This document shows, in pieces, positions 47,005 to 59,016 of a stretch of 64,000 nt of DNA. The notes beneath the pieces are model-generated. The model made no database searches, was not told the DNA's origin, and saw only the letters and a list, made by a program, of their open reading frames with translations. The position numbers were made by a program, and so were the translations under genes. This stretch comes from Asterella californica (lineage: Eukaryota > Streptophyta > Marchantiopsida > Marchantiales > Aytoniaceae): positions 5,146,001 through 5,210,000 of the forward strand of contig JAYKYS010000005.1 of NCBI GenBank assembly GCA_036924285.1, in the 5' to 3' direction. The first letter of the stretch is position 1. Each line of letters starts with the position of its first letter.

Positions 47005-49499
47005 AAGGTGATGTAATAATGTAAAATAAACCTGTGTTGATGAAAGGGATGTGGGGATGGATCAACTCTCTTTTCAGAGGTCTAATTTAGTAATAATCCC
47101 AAGATCTCACGCACATGAGATATTGAATGTAACCATTTGTTTAGTGTACCTTTGGTCTCTTAAAAGAACCAAAGAAACGAAAACAGAAAACTTTTGGTCT
47201 CTAAAACATCATTCCAGAATAGAAAGAAAATGAAATATCATAAGACATTATATGTAGATAATTCGTGTACAGAGCAGGATACTATAGTGGATTGATATAA
47301 ATTCTATTGAGATATTTGTGCATAACCTCTATGCACTAAAAATACAGAAATTTGGAGAATAATTTGATAAAATTATTAAGGTAGATGAAAATAATTTGAA
47401 AAAGAGACTTCAACAATGAGAAACCAATGGAAACTCAAAGACTCCTTGGTAATGTGGAGTGTAATATAAACCAGAGAATTTTTATGGCATTAGTGACGAT
47501 ACTTGGCGTCGAGTTCAAGGCAATAGGAAAGTAAAGAGAAACCTTTTCGTTGTCTATCTCACCTGAAGTAGAAGTCTTTAATGCTCCAGTCTATTTCTCA
47601 GCTTCGTGTACTTCTGAAGTGAGATCTAATATTGTATCAAAGAGGGAAGTGAATATATGCTCCGTCTATTCACAAGCAAAGGCGGCAAACTTTTATTAAG
47701 AGAGATGTCAACACCATATGCCTTTCATGGTTTGCTACTCAAAATAAATAATTTCTGTGAATCTAAAAGTTTAGAAATATATTCATTTACGTGAAGAATA
47801 GAAAAGAAAAAAGCAACTCAAACAGGCGGTGTCTAAGGGTCTCTTCCGACTAGGTCCTTAGTGTGCTTATCAGACACTGTCAGATTGGTTCGGTGATAAG
47901 AATTGTCTTCCGATTGTAATTTCACAAGTGTCTCAATAGTATATTCGTCAGCATATAGCATCTCCAAGGTTTTTGGGTGGGAGTACCTCAGAGCTAGCCG
48001 TGTATTTCGCTTACACACATTCTCTCAGGAGGACGCATGGATACTCAAGTGAAACTGACGTGAATCTGACTGTCGCACGTGAGATTAGTCTCCGTTCTTC
48101 TAAAAGCACGAAGGTAAACTATATGTGATGATAAGACATTCACTATCGCGACTGCAGGAGTTACCAAAACTGCAAGACTGGCAGCTGTACCCTTCAGGTC
48201 CGGCGGGACTCATTAGGCGCGTTAAAGGGTGTAGTAGAAAGAGATCCTAAGTCAGAATAGTTAACAAAGATTTTGACGATGACGGCCACAATCTGGAAGG
48301 CGGCTTCCTGAGACAATTACGAGTGAAATCGCCTCAGGTTTTCATTTCAGCTGTGAACCACCTTTCGTTATATTCTGCTTTGCTATAAGAATTATAACCA
48401 AGCAAAAACAGAAAAACAAAATTTACGAGGAGACTAGTTTCTTATAGCTGATCTCAGTTCCGGTGTTAAGGAATCTTCTCTCATTAACTTGAAACCCCTA
48501 ATGTGTTGTAATGAATTTATCACGGTTGTCACTATACCAGGCAACAGAAAAAGACAAGTGTGTTTATCGAATTCTTGACTTGTGCCTCTGGACTAGTGAT
48601 TTAACTTAGATCAAAACACGAAAGAACTTTACAGAAGTCAGATCAAGGGTGGTCGCGAAAAACAATCTCATATCTCGCGAACGCATACTGCGAATCTTCA
48701 AACAATACGGTAAGAAGTAATTAAGGCGGACCCAAGTGCTGCTACACCACCACGTTGTTCGCCGAATAAATGATCAGACGTTTCCTGATAAACTACAGTC
48801 GAAGGAAAATTCATGACCTGGCAACAACTTTGAGGACAGTGATAAAAGTTCCATCTCATGCCTGATGGAATAGCAGTCTTTTCTTTACACTGGTGTTGAC
48901 GACCGCTCAGACAGGACAGTTTATTGCTGTCACCCTAACCGAGAAATTTGGCGCTCCCTCTCTATCACATCGTTTCTCCCTTTTTCCTTTTCGCGGCTTT
49001 TGGATGTGAAGTTTCTTAGGAATAACAGTAATAATAATTATAAGAATAATAAATGGTGAGTATATCCATATTCCGAACGCCTGACCTTGGTTAGTGGGGA
49101 CGTCCTTTGCGTCCCTTTCCGGGTCTGGACCCATCGATTCTTTTCGCTAAACCTTGGCAAGTACACACCTGTCATGGGGAAGCACAACGGCGAAAAGCAC
49201 TTGCGGGTGTCAAGTGGGTGGGGTGAGGGTGGTCACCAACTGTTACAACGTAGTACATTTCAGAGCCCAGAGGCAAGACCGAGATGATGACCTACGCCAC
49301 CGATAACGGATTACATGTAGACGCGGCAAACGAGCTTGCCTGCGGTAGACAGCAGACAGCAGCTACCGATCATGGTCACTAGAGATGCCAACATTTTCGT
49401 CCACAAACGAATGCTAAAATATGGAACCATCATCAGTGGGAAGTGGCATGATGGTGATTGGTGCCAGTTAACTTACTGTACAGGTAAACTTGACTATAA

Positions 49500-52400
49500 T
49501 CAGATTACACTATTTCTATCGGCTACGTTGTTATGCCTATCTGTTGTTGCGTGACCAGGATGTTCATGGTGGTCTGGGTTCTCAGAACGTCCAGACTCTA
49601 CACGTTCATCCCCAAAACTAGTACTTGATCTACTCCTCCTTCGATCCTTGTGTTTCCGTTGTGAGTTGTTCGCAGAGGCATCGGCTCCGGCCACTTTCGC
49701 AGCGACTTCGGCTTCTTCGATGAACGAGACAAGTGACCGCAAAAAGCTTCTGCCTCGAGATGCACGGGACGAAAGAGTGTCTGACTCGGACAGCTCGTCA
49801 TCTCTGTAGGTTTTGTGGTGTTGCCAAATCAACCGTGAGTAATAGACAACAATGCAGAAAATCGAGGCTGTGCCCGTTATCAAAAAGAGGCCCCAGAAGG
49901 TGCCCAATTCGAGCTCGTTGCTGTTTGCATATACGTCTGTCGTGGGACAGTCTTTCGAGTTCAACCAATAATCGTGGATCTTTTGGAGGTCACCATTTTC
50001 AGCCAACGCCAAGATTGCTGTCGAAATATCAACAGCAAGCTGGGATCCTTTGGGGAAAGCCTGGGTAAATCAGGAGAACACCAGTAAGTCACTGAACCAG
50101 ACGGAACTAATCAGTTTAAGCGTCAGACAAGTTTTGAAAGAAAATGAATGACAGAGACTTCAAACCGTGTGTAGCTTTGGTCTACAACGGCTTCTACAGT
50201 CAGCTACAGGCTCTCCCAACCAGATGTTCCCCAAACCAGCACTCACACTCTCAATACTGGAGTTATGATATTCAGTCATGAACTTACAAAGCCCCATCCG
50301 CTTTTGTCCTGCCTCACGGCGATGAATTCACAATCCGATGATGAAACAGAAAATCAATAGACTTTTAAGTCGGCCTTTCAAGCAGCACTTCTATCAAGCA
50401 GCACTTTCCATTCTCAATATCGTGAGCTTGTCGATATGAGTTAGAAATACTTACGAAACCCCATCCGCTTTTCGTGAACTCTTGACCAGCGGTCCTGTAA
50501 TCACATTCTGACGACAAGAAGACTTGCACATATGGTATCTCGTCCACAATAGCACCAACGTATCCCTTCCGTAATGCCTCGGAATATTCTGCCATTGTCC
50601 CTAAGGGCACCAACCTTTCCTTGGGCACGTTCAGCTGCTGCAGATACTCCGCAACAAACGATCCTGCTTGATATCCAATTGCTACATTGCTTGTCACGAG
50701 CCCAGCTATTCCCTGGAAAACGAGGCAGGGACCAGGCGATTTTGACAATAATAAGTATCACTCGAGCTCTTTGCGGAACAACTGACGAATAGCCCAAAGC
50801 AGGGGTGCTACACACCTGTATGGTTGGAACCAGCTGCTGAACGGTGAGAATCGATGTAAGACTAGCGGTGTAACTGGAGGTGACGATGAGGACGACAAAT
50901 AACCAAATTATAAGGACAGCTCTGCCGAGCGTGCTTTTGACCTTTTCCCCTGTACATACAACCAGAAATATGTTCTTAGTGCCACAAACAAAAGGTTGAC
51001 TAACATATGTAAGCTTCAAAGAGGATCCATGTCGATGAAAGTATTCAACTTACGTTGAGAGAAGAAAAGCGTGGAAAATATAAACCTGCACTCAGGAGAA
51101 GTTACAGCACATGCAGTCAGTCAGGAGAAATTCACTACAAAGCCTGAAGTAATATGCCGAATCCTGGATGTTCCGTTCGACACAGAATATCCAGGCACTT
51201 GGCCATATGTTGAGATAAAACTTAACGATCCCAAGTGATGCCAAATGAGATGAATATCTACTCTAGAATGAACGGGCTACTCTGCAACATAAGGGAAACG
51301 ATAACTCAACGACAATCCACAAGAAAAGTAACTAGATATCATACACTATGCTGGGAAAACTAATTCCTACTGTGAAATGTACGATTCATCGCTAGACTTA
51401 CTTCAGATAAATATTGCCCTAACGATCATCGACCTCTACGCGATTCAATTCGGACAGACTGACTCCAAGATAAGGACTAGAAAAGAACAAAGAGCGAACC
51501 AGAGAACAGTAACAAGCTGCTTCTTTGGTCGCCCACGAAAATCCCGGTTCTTCTTGTGTTCCAAAATCCAAAGGGCGAGTCCAGTGAAAAGGAAAAAGAG
51601 ACCAGTCGTACACCACATGAGTGGAGTAAAAGGGCGCAAGAAAGCCCACGCATGGCTGCTCCCGCCATTCTTTGTTGGAACAACCACGACCAACCCAGAT
51701 GTAGAGTAGGGCTGTGTAAAATCTACTGTCTTTGAACGTTTAGTTGTGATGGTAATGTCTCCAACAACCGCATCATATTTCTGCATTGTCAGTTCAGCAA
51801 GCAGTAAAGCGACTGATGATGTTTCCCTTATGTATGATATGGTATGACTGCATCAAAAGAGTTTTAATTTATACGTACCTTATTCACAATCTCTTCCACA
51901 AGGTCGTCATAGTTCGGCGTGTCAATTCCGTTTCCGTAAACTTCAAACTTGTACGACACCGAATAAGGAAGAAATGTGAGAGCAGCCTCAAAGACTTCGA
52001 TGCAAAACCCATGAAACATAGTTCGATTGGGGTTGATATCCACGAACTCCTTGTAACCGACCTTGTAAGGCACGCCAATTACCAGCGGCTTGCCATTTTT
52101 CGGTACAACCCAGCCTTTCGGCACCTACATTTAAACGAACATGCATTTTCACCTCAGAGAACTGATCACAATCATGGGGCCTGGCTATGTTTGTAACTGC
52201 AGAAGATCTATGTCGATGCGTCGTTGCCAAAGCAGCTCTGAACGACCTGGCAAACTTGATAGGCTTATTTGAATTTGTGTGAACTCATGATACCTGGGCA
52301 GTTCCACCTGGCCAAATCACATCCTGGAGCCTTGGAGGAGGAGGTGTAGCTCTGCTAGGAGAACTGCGATTTGAGCCTGCTGGTGTTGGCGGTGGTGGTG

Positions 52401-53939
52401 AATTCAAGTGCAAAGGGTATGCTGAGAAGCCTGTCTCGTTATTCCAGTAGCCAACGACACGCTGCGCTGTCCCGAAAGTGTTAAGTATTTCATAATCAGT
52501 AACCTCCACATCCCCGAAATTATTTAGGCTAATTGGTCCGCTGAGGCCTTCAAACCGACTACTTTTCAGGTGGTCCAGAAATGTAACGCCTTCCTCAAGG
52601 ATCTGCAAACTGGCAAGTTCTGTCGTGCCTCCAGCCACTTCAGGAATGGGAGGCCGCGGAACAAAACTGAAGTTGCCACCTTGGTTGAGGAAGGTGTCGA
52701 TGGCATGAGCTATCAGCCACACAGCGTCATAAGCATACAAGCCGTACAGATTCATGACAGCTCTGTTGCTCGCCGCATAGGAGGTCCGAGTGGACTGCAT
52801 ATAGGCCTTGAACCTCGCGTGAAACGAATCTAGCTCATGAGTGGAGGGTACGTAAGCCCGAACACCGATGACACCTTGCAGCGAGGCCCAGATCGAGTCC
52901 GTCGAGGGTAAATCATCGAGCAAGCTCGTAGTCGCCTCCGTCAATATCCAGACACAGCCCGTGGTCATCATTGCCAAGGAGCGAGCTGTGGAAAAGAACA
53001 TGCGCGCAATTCTCGGCTGCACATGGACAACAAACACTCTGGATTCCAAGAGAGACAATCCAGTGATTACAGGGATCATATCTTTTTTCTCCACGTCAGG
53101 ATTCATCAAAATCTTGAATCCCAGTGTCACGCCGACCAGCTGCAAAGAGTCACTCAGCGCATCGACACTGTTTACCCCCACGTAATCGTTGGTCGATACT
53201 GCAACTACCTCCCGCCACCCGTATAATCCTACAACAGCTGCGATTGCAGCCATCTGGACTGCATCGTTGTGAACCGTTCGCACAAAATACTGGTTCTGCC
53301 CTTCCGTCAAGCTGGGATCTGTTGCCGAGAAGGACACAAGAGGAACTCGAGTAGCACTGGCGAGGTCTGCGGCGAACTGAGCTACCTCCGATGTCTGGGG
53401 CCCAACAATAGCCACTACATTATCCTTCAACATATCCACAGCTGCAAAGAACAAACAATTTCATCTCCACTGCTTCAGTGCCTGTTCCACGTAAGGATAT
53501 GTTAAAATACTGTTCGACGAGAAAAGAAAATCCTCTCTCTCGATCAGCATCACTAAAGTGCTCATGCAATCTCTTTCAGACCCGACGACCTCAAGCCTGC
53601 CTTTCCAAGGTTAACTAACTCTCAGATGGCTCTACAGGAGTAATGGAGCAAGAGCAATGTACCAGCAGCGGCCCCTTGAAACGCAGAGCAATTCGAATCG
53701 GAGGTTCGTATTTCCAGTTTGACATTTTTGAGAAGGGTGTCATTGGCATTAACATCCTGCACGGCGAGCGTGACTGCTGTGAGAGCCTCGTTGCCGATAG
53801 AAGTATTGAAAGCAAACAATGCTCCAATTTTCAAGGTGGTGTTGGTCCATTGGACTTGACCGCCTGTCCAGGTTGTGAAAATGAGCAAGGACCACCACCA
53901 CCATGCACACACCACCACTAGCAGCCGCCAAAGGTGCAT
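49500..53939 (-). CDS. GLR: Glutamate-receptor-like channel (plant GLR)
   Basis: Ligand-gated cation channel of the plant iGluR family, usually in plasma or endomembranes and involved in calcium signalling. Exons (minus): 53663-53939, 52294-53441, 51879-52124, 51500-51780, 51054-51085, 50816-50949, 50455-50712, 49500-50060. All GT-AG, phases agree, 978 aa. A Trp-rich hydrophobic signal peptide (1-25) precedes the amino-terminal periplasmic-binding-like domain ([20 protein letters not shown]). A Pro/Ser-rich linker of about 25 residues ([16 protein letters not shown]) precedes S1 ([35 protein letters not shown]). M1 is [20 protein letters not shown], the pore loop [15 protein letters not shown] is split by an intron at Trp651, and M3 contains [15 protein letters not shown] (687-701). 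S2 has [15 protein letters not shown]4 is about 845-868. The cytosolic tail of about 105 residues is Ser/Arg/His-rich. No exon is damaged. Confidence 0.95.
50288..50343 (-). pseudogene. Exon-7 fragment duplicate inside GLR intron 7
   Basis: Minus-strand translation gives [18 protein letters not shown] followed directly by GTAAGTT. It aligns codon by codon with the end of GLR exon 7 ([20 protein letters not shown] followed by GTAAGTA). Its sequence differs from exon 7, yet it keeps an open frame and a good donor. I see no acceptor that would give it a compatible open frame, so a relic is more likely than an alternative exon. Confidence 0.75.
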
Positions 53940-54510
53940 CTGTCAAACCCCCTAGCTCGCAGCGCAGCAGCACCTCACTGCGCCCAGCAAGAGTCTCTTG
54001 ATCCTGATATTATTGTGGTTTCTGTTCTCATTCCCGTTCCAAAAGTGCTGGTTTAGCTTTCGACTATATGTTGACGTGACATGCCTGTCTAAACGCGGCT
54101 AAACTTGCCCTCCCAAATGGTGTCTAACATACACGCGTTGCCAGTGACCCAATCTGTTTATAAGGTCCGTAGAATACAGTAGATTCTGACTTCGAAGGTT
54201 TACCATAGGGGAAATGGCTTATGGCTTCCTCTCTCAGAATGGTGACTATGGATCTCGAGAGACTCAGCAACCGGAACACTAACGCGATTGTAGCCCTTTG
54301 ATTAAAGCCGAAGCAGCTGCGTTGGTAGTAAGTATATCCTGTCAACCACCGCATCGAGGTGAGCTTTCACGATCTCGTGTCCTCCTCTGGTAGGATGAAG
54401 ACATGTACGGTCCCTTGGTACGATTACATCGTTAAATGACGAGACAGTGCTTTTCGAGTTTCAACAGACGGCAGTGTCACGATATTCAAAGCATGCGAGT
54501 TCTCCAAGAT
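53940..54510. other. GLR upstream region
   Basis: Only about 570 bp separate the GLR start codon from the left edge of the AP-1 sigma duplicate. The GLR leader and core promoter must lie here or extend into the duplicated block. No clear TATA box at a convincing distance was picked out. Confidence 0.4.
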
Positions 54511-56379
54511 AGTCCGTCCGCCAAGGTTCCCATTCAGATAGCAAGTGAAATCGTTTCCTTCCACGCAAAGCTGGAGATCGTTTGAATAATCAAGCAGTTT
54601 AACATAATGTTACCTGTGCCGCAATTACTCGTGCTACGGACTTTGTGCTCGAGTCTTGCAGTGAGTACTTCATCAAGAATATAATAGGCCTGCGATACAG
54701 TGGAAGTGATATAAGTACTAAACCGCTTCACAGGAGTTCATCCAATTATACCAAGGGTCTATGCATTTGCGGTTCATCCGGATCTAAACTCCTTCCTCCC
54801 TCATCTAACTGTCACCTAATATGACCAAAATACATTATGCGACATAAAAATTCTCCCTTCCTTCCCGGCTTTCACAATTGACGGACAGCATATGCGAACG
54901 CATAGCTAAATCATCAAAAAGGAGGACTGAGCAACAATCACCAACCCCTGAAACCACCCCTGTCCTCTTCTGAGACTACATGGAGTCGAACTAAAGCTTC
55001 GCACACAATGTCCCATGGAACGTAAGTACGAAGTTGCGTTACATAAACCCTCTCAAGTCTAAAAGTAATTCACAGAGAGCAAGAGGAGAAGTAGATAGTA
55101 ACTCGCATTCCGGAAATATCGCCCGAGGATCTCCACGAAATGGTGGATAATCTCCAACGTTCAAGCTCATTATCTTCCGAATCGATAAGCATACAAAAGT
55201 ATATTCTTGCATATTTGTTGAATGGATGAAGCAGCAAAAATCAGAAGCACTTCCAGATTTTTAGGTTGGACACGCAGAAGGACAAGTTCCCCGGAACGGC
55301 ATGACTAGTTCTGACCACATCTTGGTAGCACCTCTATCAACTTGAGTATACCTTGGTACGCGGAAAAAGCAGTTTCCAGAGAAACAGTAACTTCTGCCAC
55401 GCAGTTAGGTAACCTCCAAATAGTTTTGAACCTAGAGAGTATAAGGGAAGACAAGGTAAATCTACTTTTTGTTATTTATGCACTAACTTGGTGTACGAAG
55501 TTATCTTCATACGTCGAGAATGGCAGATATGCTCAAGGACCACTCTCTAGTATAGGGGTATCACGCAGTTAGTCCAGCAAAGTACACAATGAGAATCAAT
55601 TAGGGGCCGAATGTGCGCTAACCATGCCGAGAGGAGTTGGCGAATTGTTATATAACCGGAGGGTGTGCCGATGGAAATGTGTAGTGCAAAGCACATTTCC
55701 AGAATAGGTTCCCCTCGGCATATCATCGAATTCGAGTAGACAATGACAAGAGAACAAATGCAGTATGCTTCAAAGGCTAAATGCAAATCCCCATGCAGAA
55801 ATGAAGACGAACTAGATTTGTCTACTGCAACGTTGAAAGAAGCGAAGGTTATTCAATCAAAACGTAGATAGCCCTGAACCATAGAATCCATTGCAAGAAA
55901 AAACGAATGCTGTCCAATCAGAAGTAGATACCGATAACCATAGAATCTAATGCAGGAGTTGAGGAGCACAGATTTAGTCAGTGAATCGAGGAGAAGGCAT
56001 ACAGAGGTAGTAAAAGAAGATCCTGTATTTGCCCGTCCATCACTGATGCACTTAGGTACTGAGTAGGTGTACACCAAAGAATCTAATTACCACAAGAAGC
56101 ACTCGGTGTACGAAGTTAGCGAATGTATATAACCGAGGTCGAACCAATGGGAATGTGTAACGCGATTTCCAGAGATGGTACACGCAGGAAGTGCAGAAGA
56201 CATGGCAAGCATAATATACGGCGCCTACCGATCTAAGTGCATGACTATTCTAGGAAATCACAAGCATTAAAATAAAATTAAACAGTATGCATCGTCTGAA
56301 GAAGCAATCATTCAGCAGCCGAGAATAATCGAACCAGTATTCGCACAACAAGATTCTCAACCACGAAGAAGGTTAGAGG

Positions 56380-56484
56380 CTTCAACTTGAGTATATAATG
56401 TTACATGGGTAAAGCTTCAACTTGAGTATATAATGGTACATGGGTAAAGCTTCAACTTGAGTATATATTGATACACGGGTAAAG
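56380..56484. repeat. Three tandem 35-bp repeats
   Basis: CTTCAACTTGAGTATATAAT starts at 56380, 56415 and 56450; each unit ends ACATGGGTAAAG or ACACGGGTAAAG. They lie exactly at the edge of the interspersed repeat. Copy A of the segmental duplication has a single CTTCACCTTGAGTAAACTAA there. Confidence 0.95.
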
Positions 56485-57395
56485 CAGCTTCAAGAGAAAA
56501 CAGTGACTTCGCCCGCACATTAAGGTAACCTCAAAATAGTTTTGAACCCATGTAAGTACAAGGTGAGTAACGAAGAGTGGTAACATGTATTCTGAATTGG
56601 TTTGAGAAGTCAGCGAATGAATATAACCGAGGTTGTGCCAAGAGGAAATGTCTAGGGTGAGCACATTTCCAAGATGGTACCCGTGGTAGCAGTAGGACAG
56701 AATACAAATATAAATGCGATTCCTAACGAGCTGATTATTACCCAGCAAGCGAAACAGCTAGAGTGTCAACCCAGAAGAAATTAGAGGTTAGAAGCAAAGG
56801 TCGCGGACACAGCTGTAGGTATTGAGTAGGTGTGCAATGAAACACCTAACTACCACAAGGTACACACAGAGCATGCAACAGAACACACTCCCGTCGCATG
56901 CACCTCAACCTGCTCTCTGACTTCATCAGCACCCAGCAGGGAGGGTTAGGCTGTAGATGAGTTGGAAAAGTGTTCAAATCAGATGAGGACTTAACCGACT
57001 CATCAGGGCCTTATCGGTCCAGAAGTTTATGTTCAATTCCGGGACATCTGAGGGCAAACTCCTGTTCTTAGTGTAGTGGTAGATCCGTGAGCTTGTCAAG
57101 AGAAACTGCCAAAAGGATTAGTGAAAGTAAAACACGTTGAGCAAGAGAAAAGCAAGAGAAAACCAAAAGGAAATGAGGGGGTAAAGGCGAGAAGAGATGA
57201 TCCAAGGCAAAGCGTAACGAAGGTAGAAACAGAGCCTGTGTAACAGAGAGAAAACAGAAAACACATGGATTTCATAGAGGCAGAAACCGAACTGCATCGT
57301 ACAATGTATGCCCCGAATGGTTCCTTGCTGACATAAAGCTGCTTATACAGCGTCAGTTTGAGAACACAAGGCCGATCACAGAAAGGGAAATGGTA
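56458..57395 (-). repeat. Interspersed non-coding repeat, copy in the AP-1 sigma pseudogene
   Basis: Inverse match to 13657-14632 in the CAP-H intron over nearly 1 kb. It is absent from the corresponding position in copy A (about 43580), which reads straight through, so it looks like an insertion after or at the time of duplication. Nearby right-hand sequence repeats AACTTGAGTATACTAACAC, possibly reflecting a target duplication. Confidence 0.8.
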
Positions 57396-59016
57396 AAAGT
57401 TGTAAACATGAGTATACTAACACTTGAGTCAACTTGAGTATACTAACACTTCTAACACTTCTGAACAGAAATTAGTCTTTGGACATCAACGCTTTTTCCT
57501 TTTCATGCGTTTATGGGAAAATAAGGAACAATGAAATCTGACTGACTGTCACCTACAGGCGGAAGGGGCTCAGGTGACTTCATCGTCAATCTCTGGAATG
57601 TTAATGACAATGTTAACTTCAACTGCCTAGACTTCAAGATCATACCGGATGTCATCCTCGGCAACGTCAGGACCTACCTCTTGTATACTACTTCGAGACC
57701 CCGCCATTCGACGAAGTTACATAACTTTGGTCCTCTAGATAAAATGACTCCACCGATACTTCACATATAAGAACCTTCAGTGTTTACAGCACAGCATCGG
57801 AAAGTGCATTGAATTTGAGATACACACTAGAAAGAGCTGTCACACGTTTAGAACATGAGCGAGATTTCCTGACCTCCAACCTCAATTCTCCTAAATTCTC
57901 CTAAACCTTCAGCAGGAAGTTATCTATGTCAAACATCGAAAGCATGAAGAAATCAAAAGCCCTCAAAGTCATGACGACAAAGTCGCGATCTGATCATGAT
58001 TTCATGTGTCCTTAACTATATCAGTTGTGAATAACGTATGGCTTCCTTGAGTTCTCCTGAGTATGTTCAAGGTCGTAAAAACTCGTCCCCATGTATGTTC
58101 ATATTTCACACATCCCATGGTTCAAGTAGAAACAGAAGGTTCGGTTTACCTCTAACCTCTCCTTCTGGATGTAAGGCGAGTACCACTTGGTCAGTCTAAC
58201 CTTGCCTTGCCGGCTGATGAGCAGCACAAAATGAATCTGTCATCCAACCAACCATCCACTGTCGATTTGTAAGAGGAAAGGCCATACAGTACGGAACTCC
58301 CTTCCTGAGGGCTCCAGAAACCTGAACCAAACATGCAACCCACAAATGATCCACAAATATGGAACTCGAAAACCTCTCTGAACCAAAAGGAGCTCAGAAG
58401 AATGAACACATGAAGCATGTACTAAAGGTGCACGAGATCAGGTTCAAGGACCGCAAGACCAGTGCAGGCAAAAGGCCTTGGTCTCCAACATTTCTAGCAC
58501 AATCTGGGACATCCCTTGTCCCTACTAGCAGGACATGCTCATTGATCCACAACAACACCAACTCCATATCAGCACGGTTGGAACCAACACTCAAGTTCAA
58601 TTCCGGATCGACGACGGTCACCCAACCCAGCCAGGGCAAGGCAGGGTAACAAGAATACAGGTCTCAATCGATAAGAAGACCACACTAAAAAAACAGTGCC
58701 AATCGACCGATCGGCCTCTGAGTCCGTCATTCCCATCACAAGAACGCTCTCGCTCCACCTTAACCAGATAATTACGCAGAAAGAAACCTAAATCAACGGA
58801 TCCATCGATCGATCGATTCCGCCCAGCCAAGAGAAGACAAAAAGAACATACCATCGCGAACTGACACAATCCAAGGAGGCGACTAACGAGGCCGCAGTTC
58901 TTCACACTGCATTATTCTTTCTAGTCGTCGATGATTTGATATTTCTTGCGTCGCTCGCTCTCTCGTCCTCGAAACCAAAGTTACAGCTGACGACGACGAG
59001 GAAGAGGAGTTGGACG

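Larger units (their letters stand above)
45034..49499. other. AP1S upstream region and AT-rich intergenic DNA up to the GLR 3' end
   Basis: The first 0.2 kb is the likely AP1S leader and promoter, homologous to the duplicate. From about 45.4 to 49 kb the DNA is markedly more AT-rich, with only short ORFs (longest 78 codons, 46403-46639) and no recognised gene. It contains twin hairpins, a MITE-like element, a further 21-bp hairpin and a TA/GA microsatellite, listed separately. Confidence 0.5.
54511..58854 (-). pseudogene. Decayed AP-1 sigma duplicate
   Basis: The ATG exon (58852-58854, followed by GTATG) and exon 2 are preserved (with T-to-I and K-to-E changes). Then it breaks. The acceptor and first about 18 nt of exon 3 are deleted. 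Exon 4 has lost its acceptor AG, has a 1-nt deletion in the ELETLEI codons, and its donor GT is GC. A deletion of about 90 nt removes exon 5. Exon 6 has a net 11-nt deletion after YYILDEV. Exon 7 lies outside the duplicated block. No functional sigma subunit can be made, though the first two exons could still be transcribed. Confidence 0.93.
54511..59016. repeat. Segmental duplication, copy B
   Basis: Collinear with 41366-45194 in the same orientation, longer mainly because of the interspersed repeat at about 56.4-57.4 kb and shorter at several deletions. Edges share AGTCCGTCC at the left and GAAGAGGAGTTGGACG at the right. By eye, matching parts are roughly 85-90% alike. Confidence 0.9.

Noticed and set aside
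45400..49000. Inserted giant-virus or organelle DNA
   Set aside because: AT-rich DNA and hairpins suggested it, but no viral or organellar gene was recognised in any frame.
50288..50343. Cassette or mutually exclusive GLR exon
   Set aside because: No AG acceptor upstream gives a compatible open frame; the nearest one leads to a stop. It is therefore called a relic.
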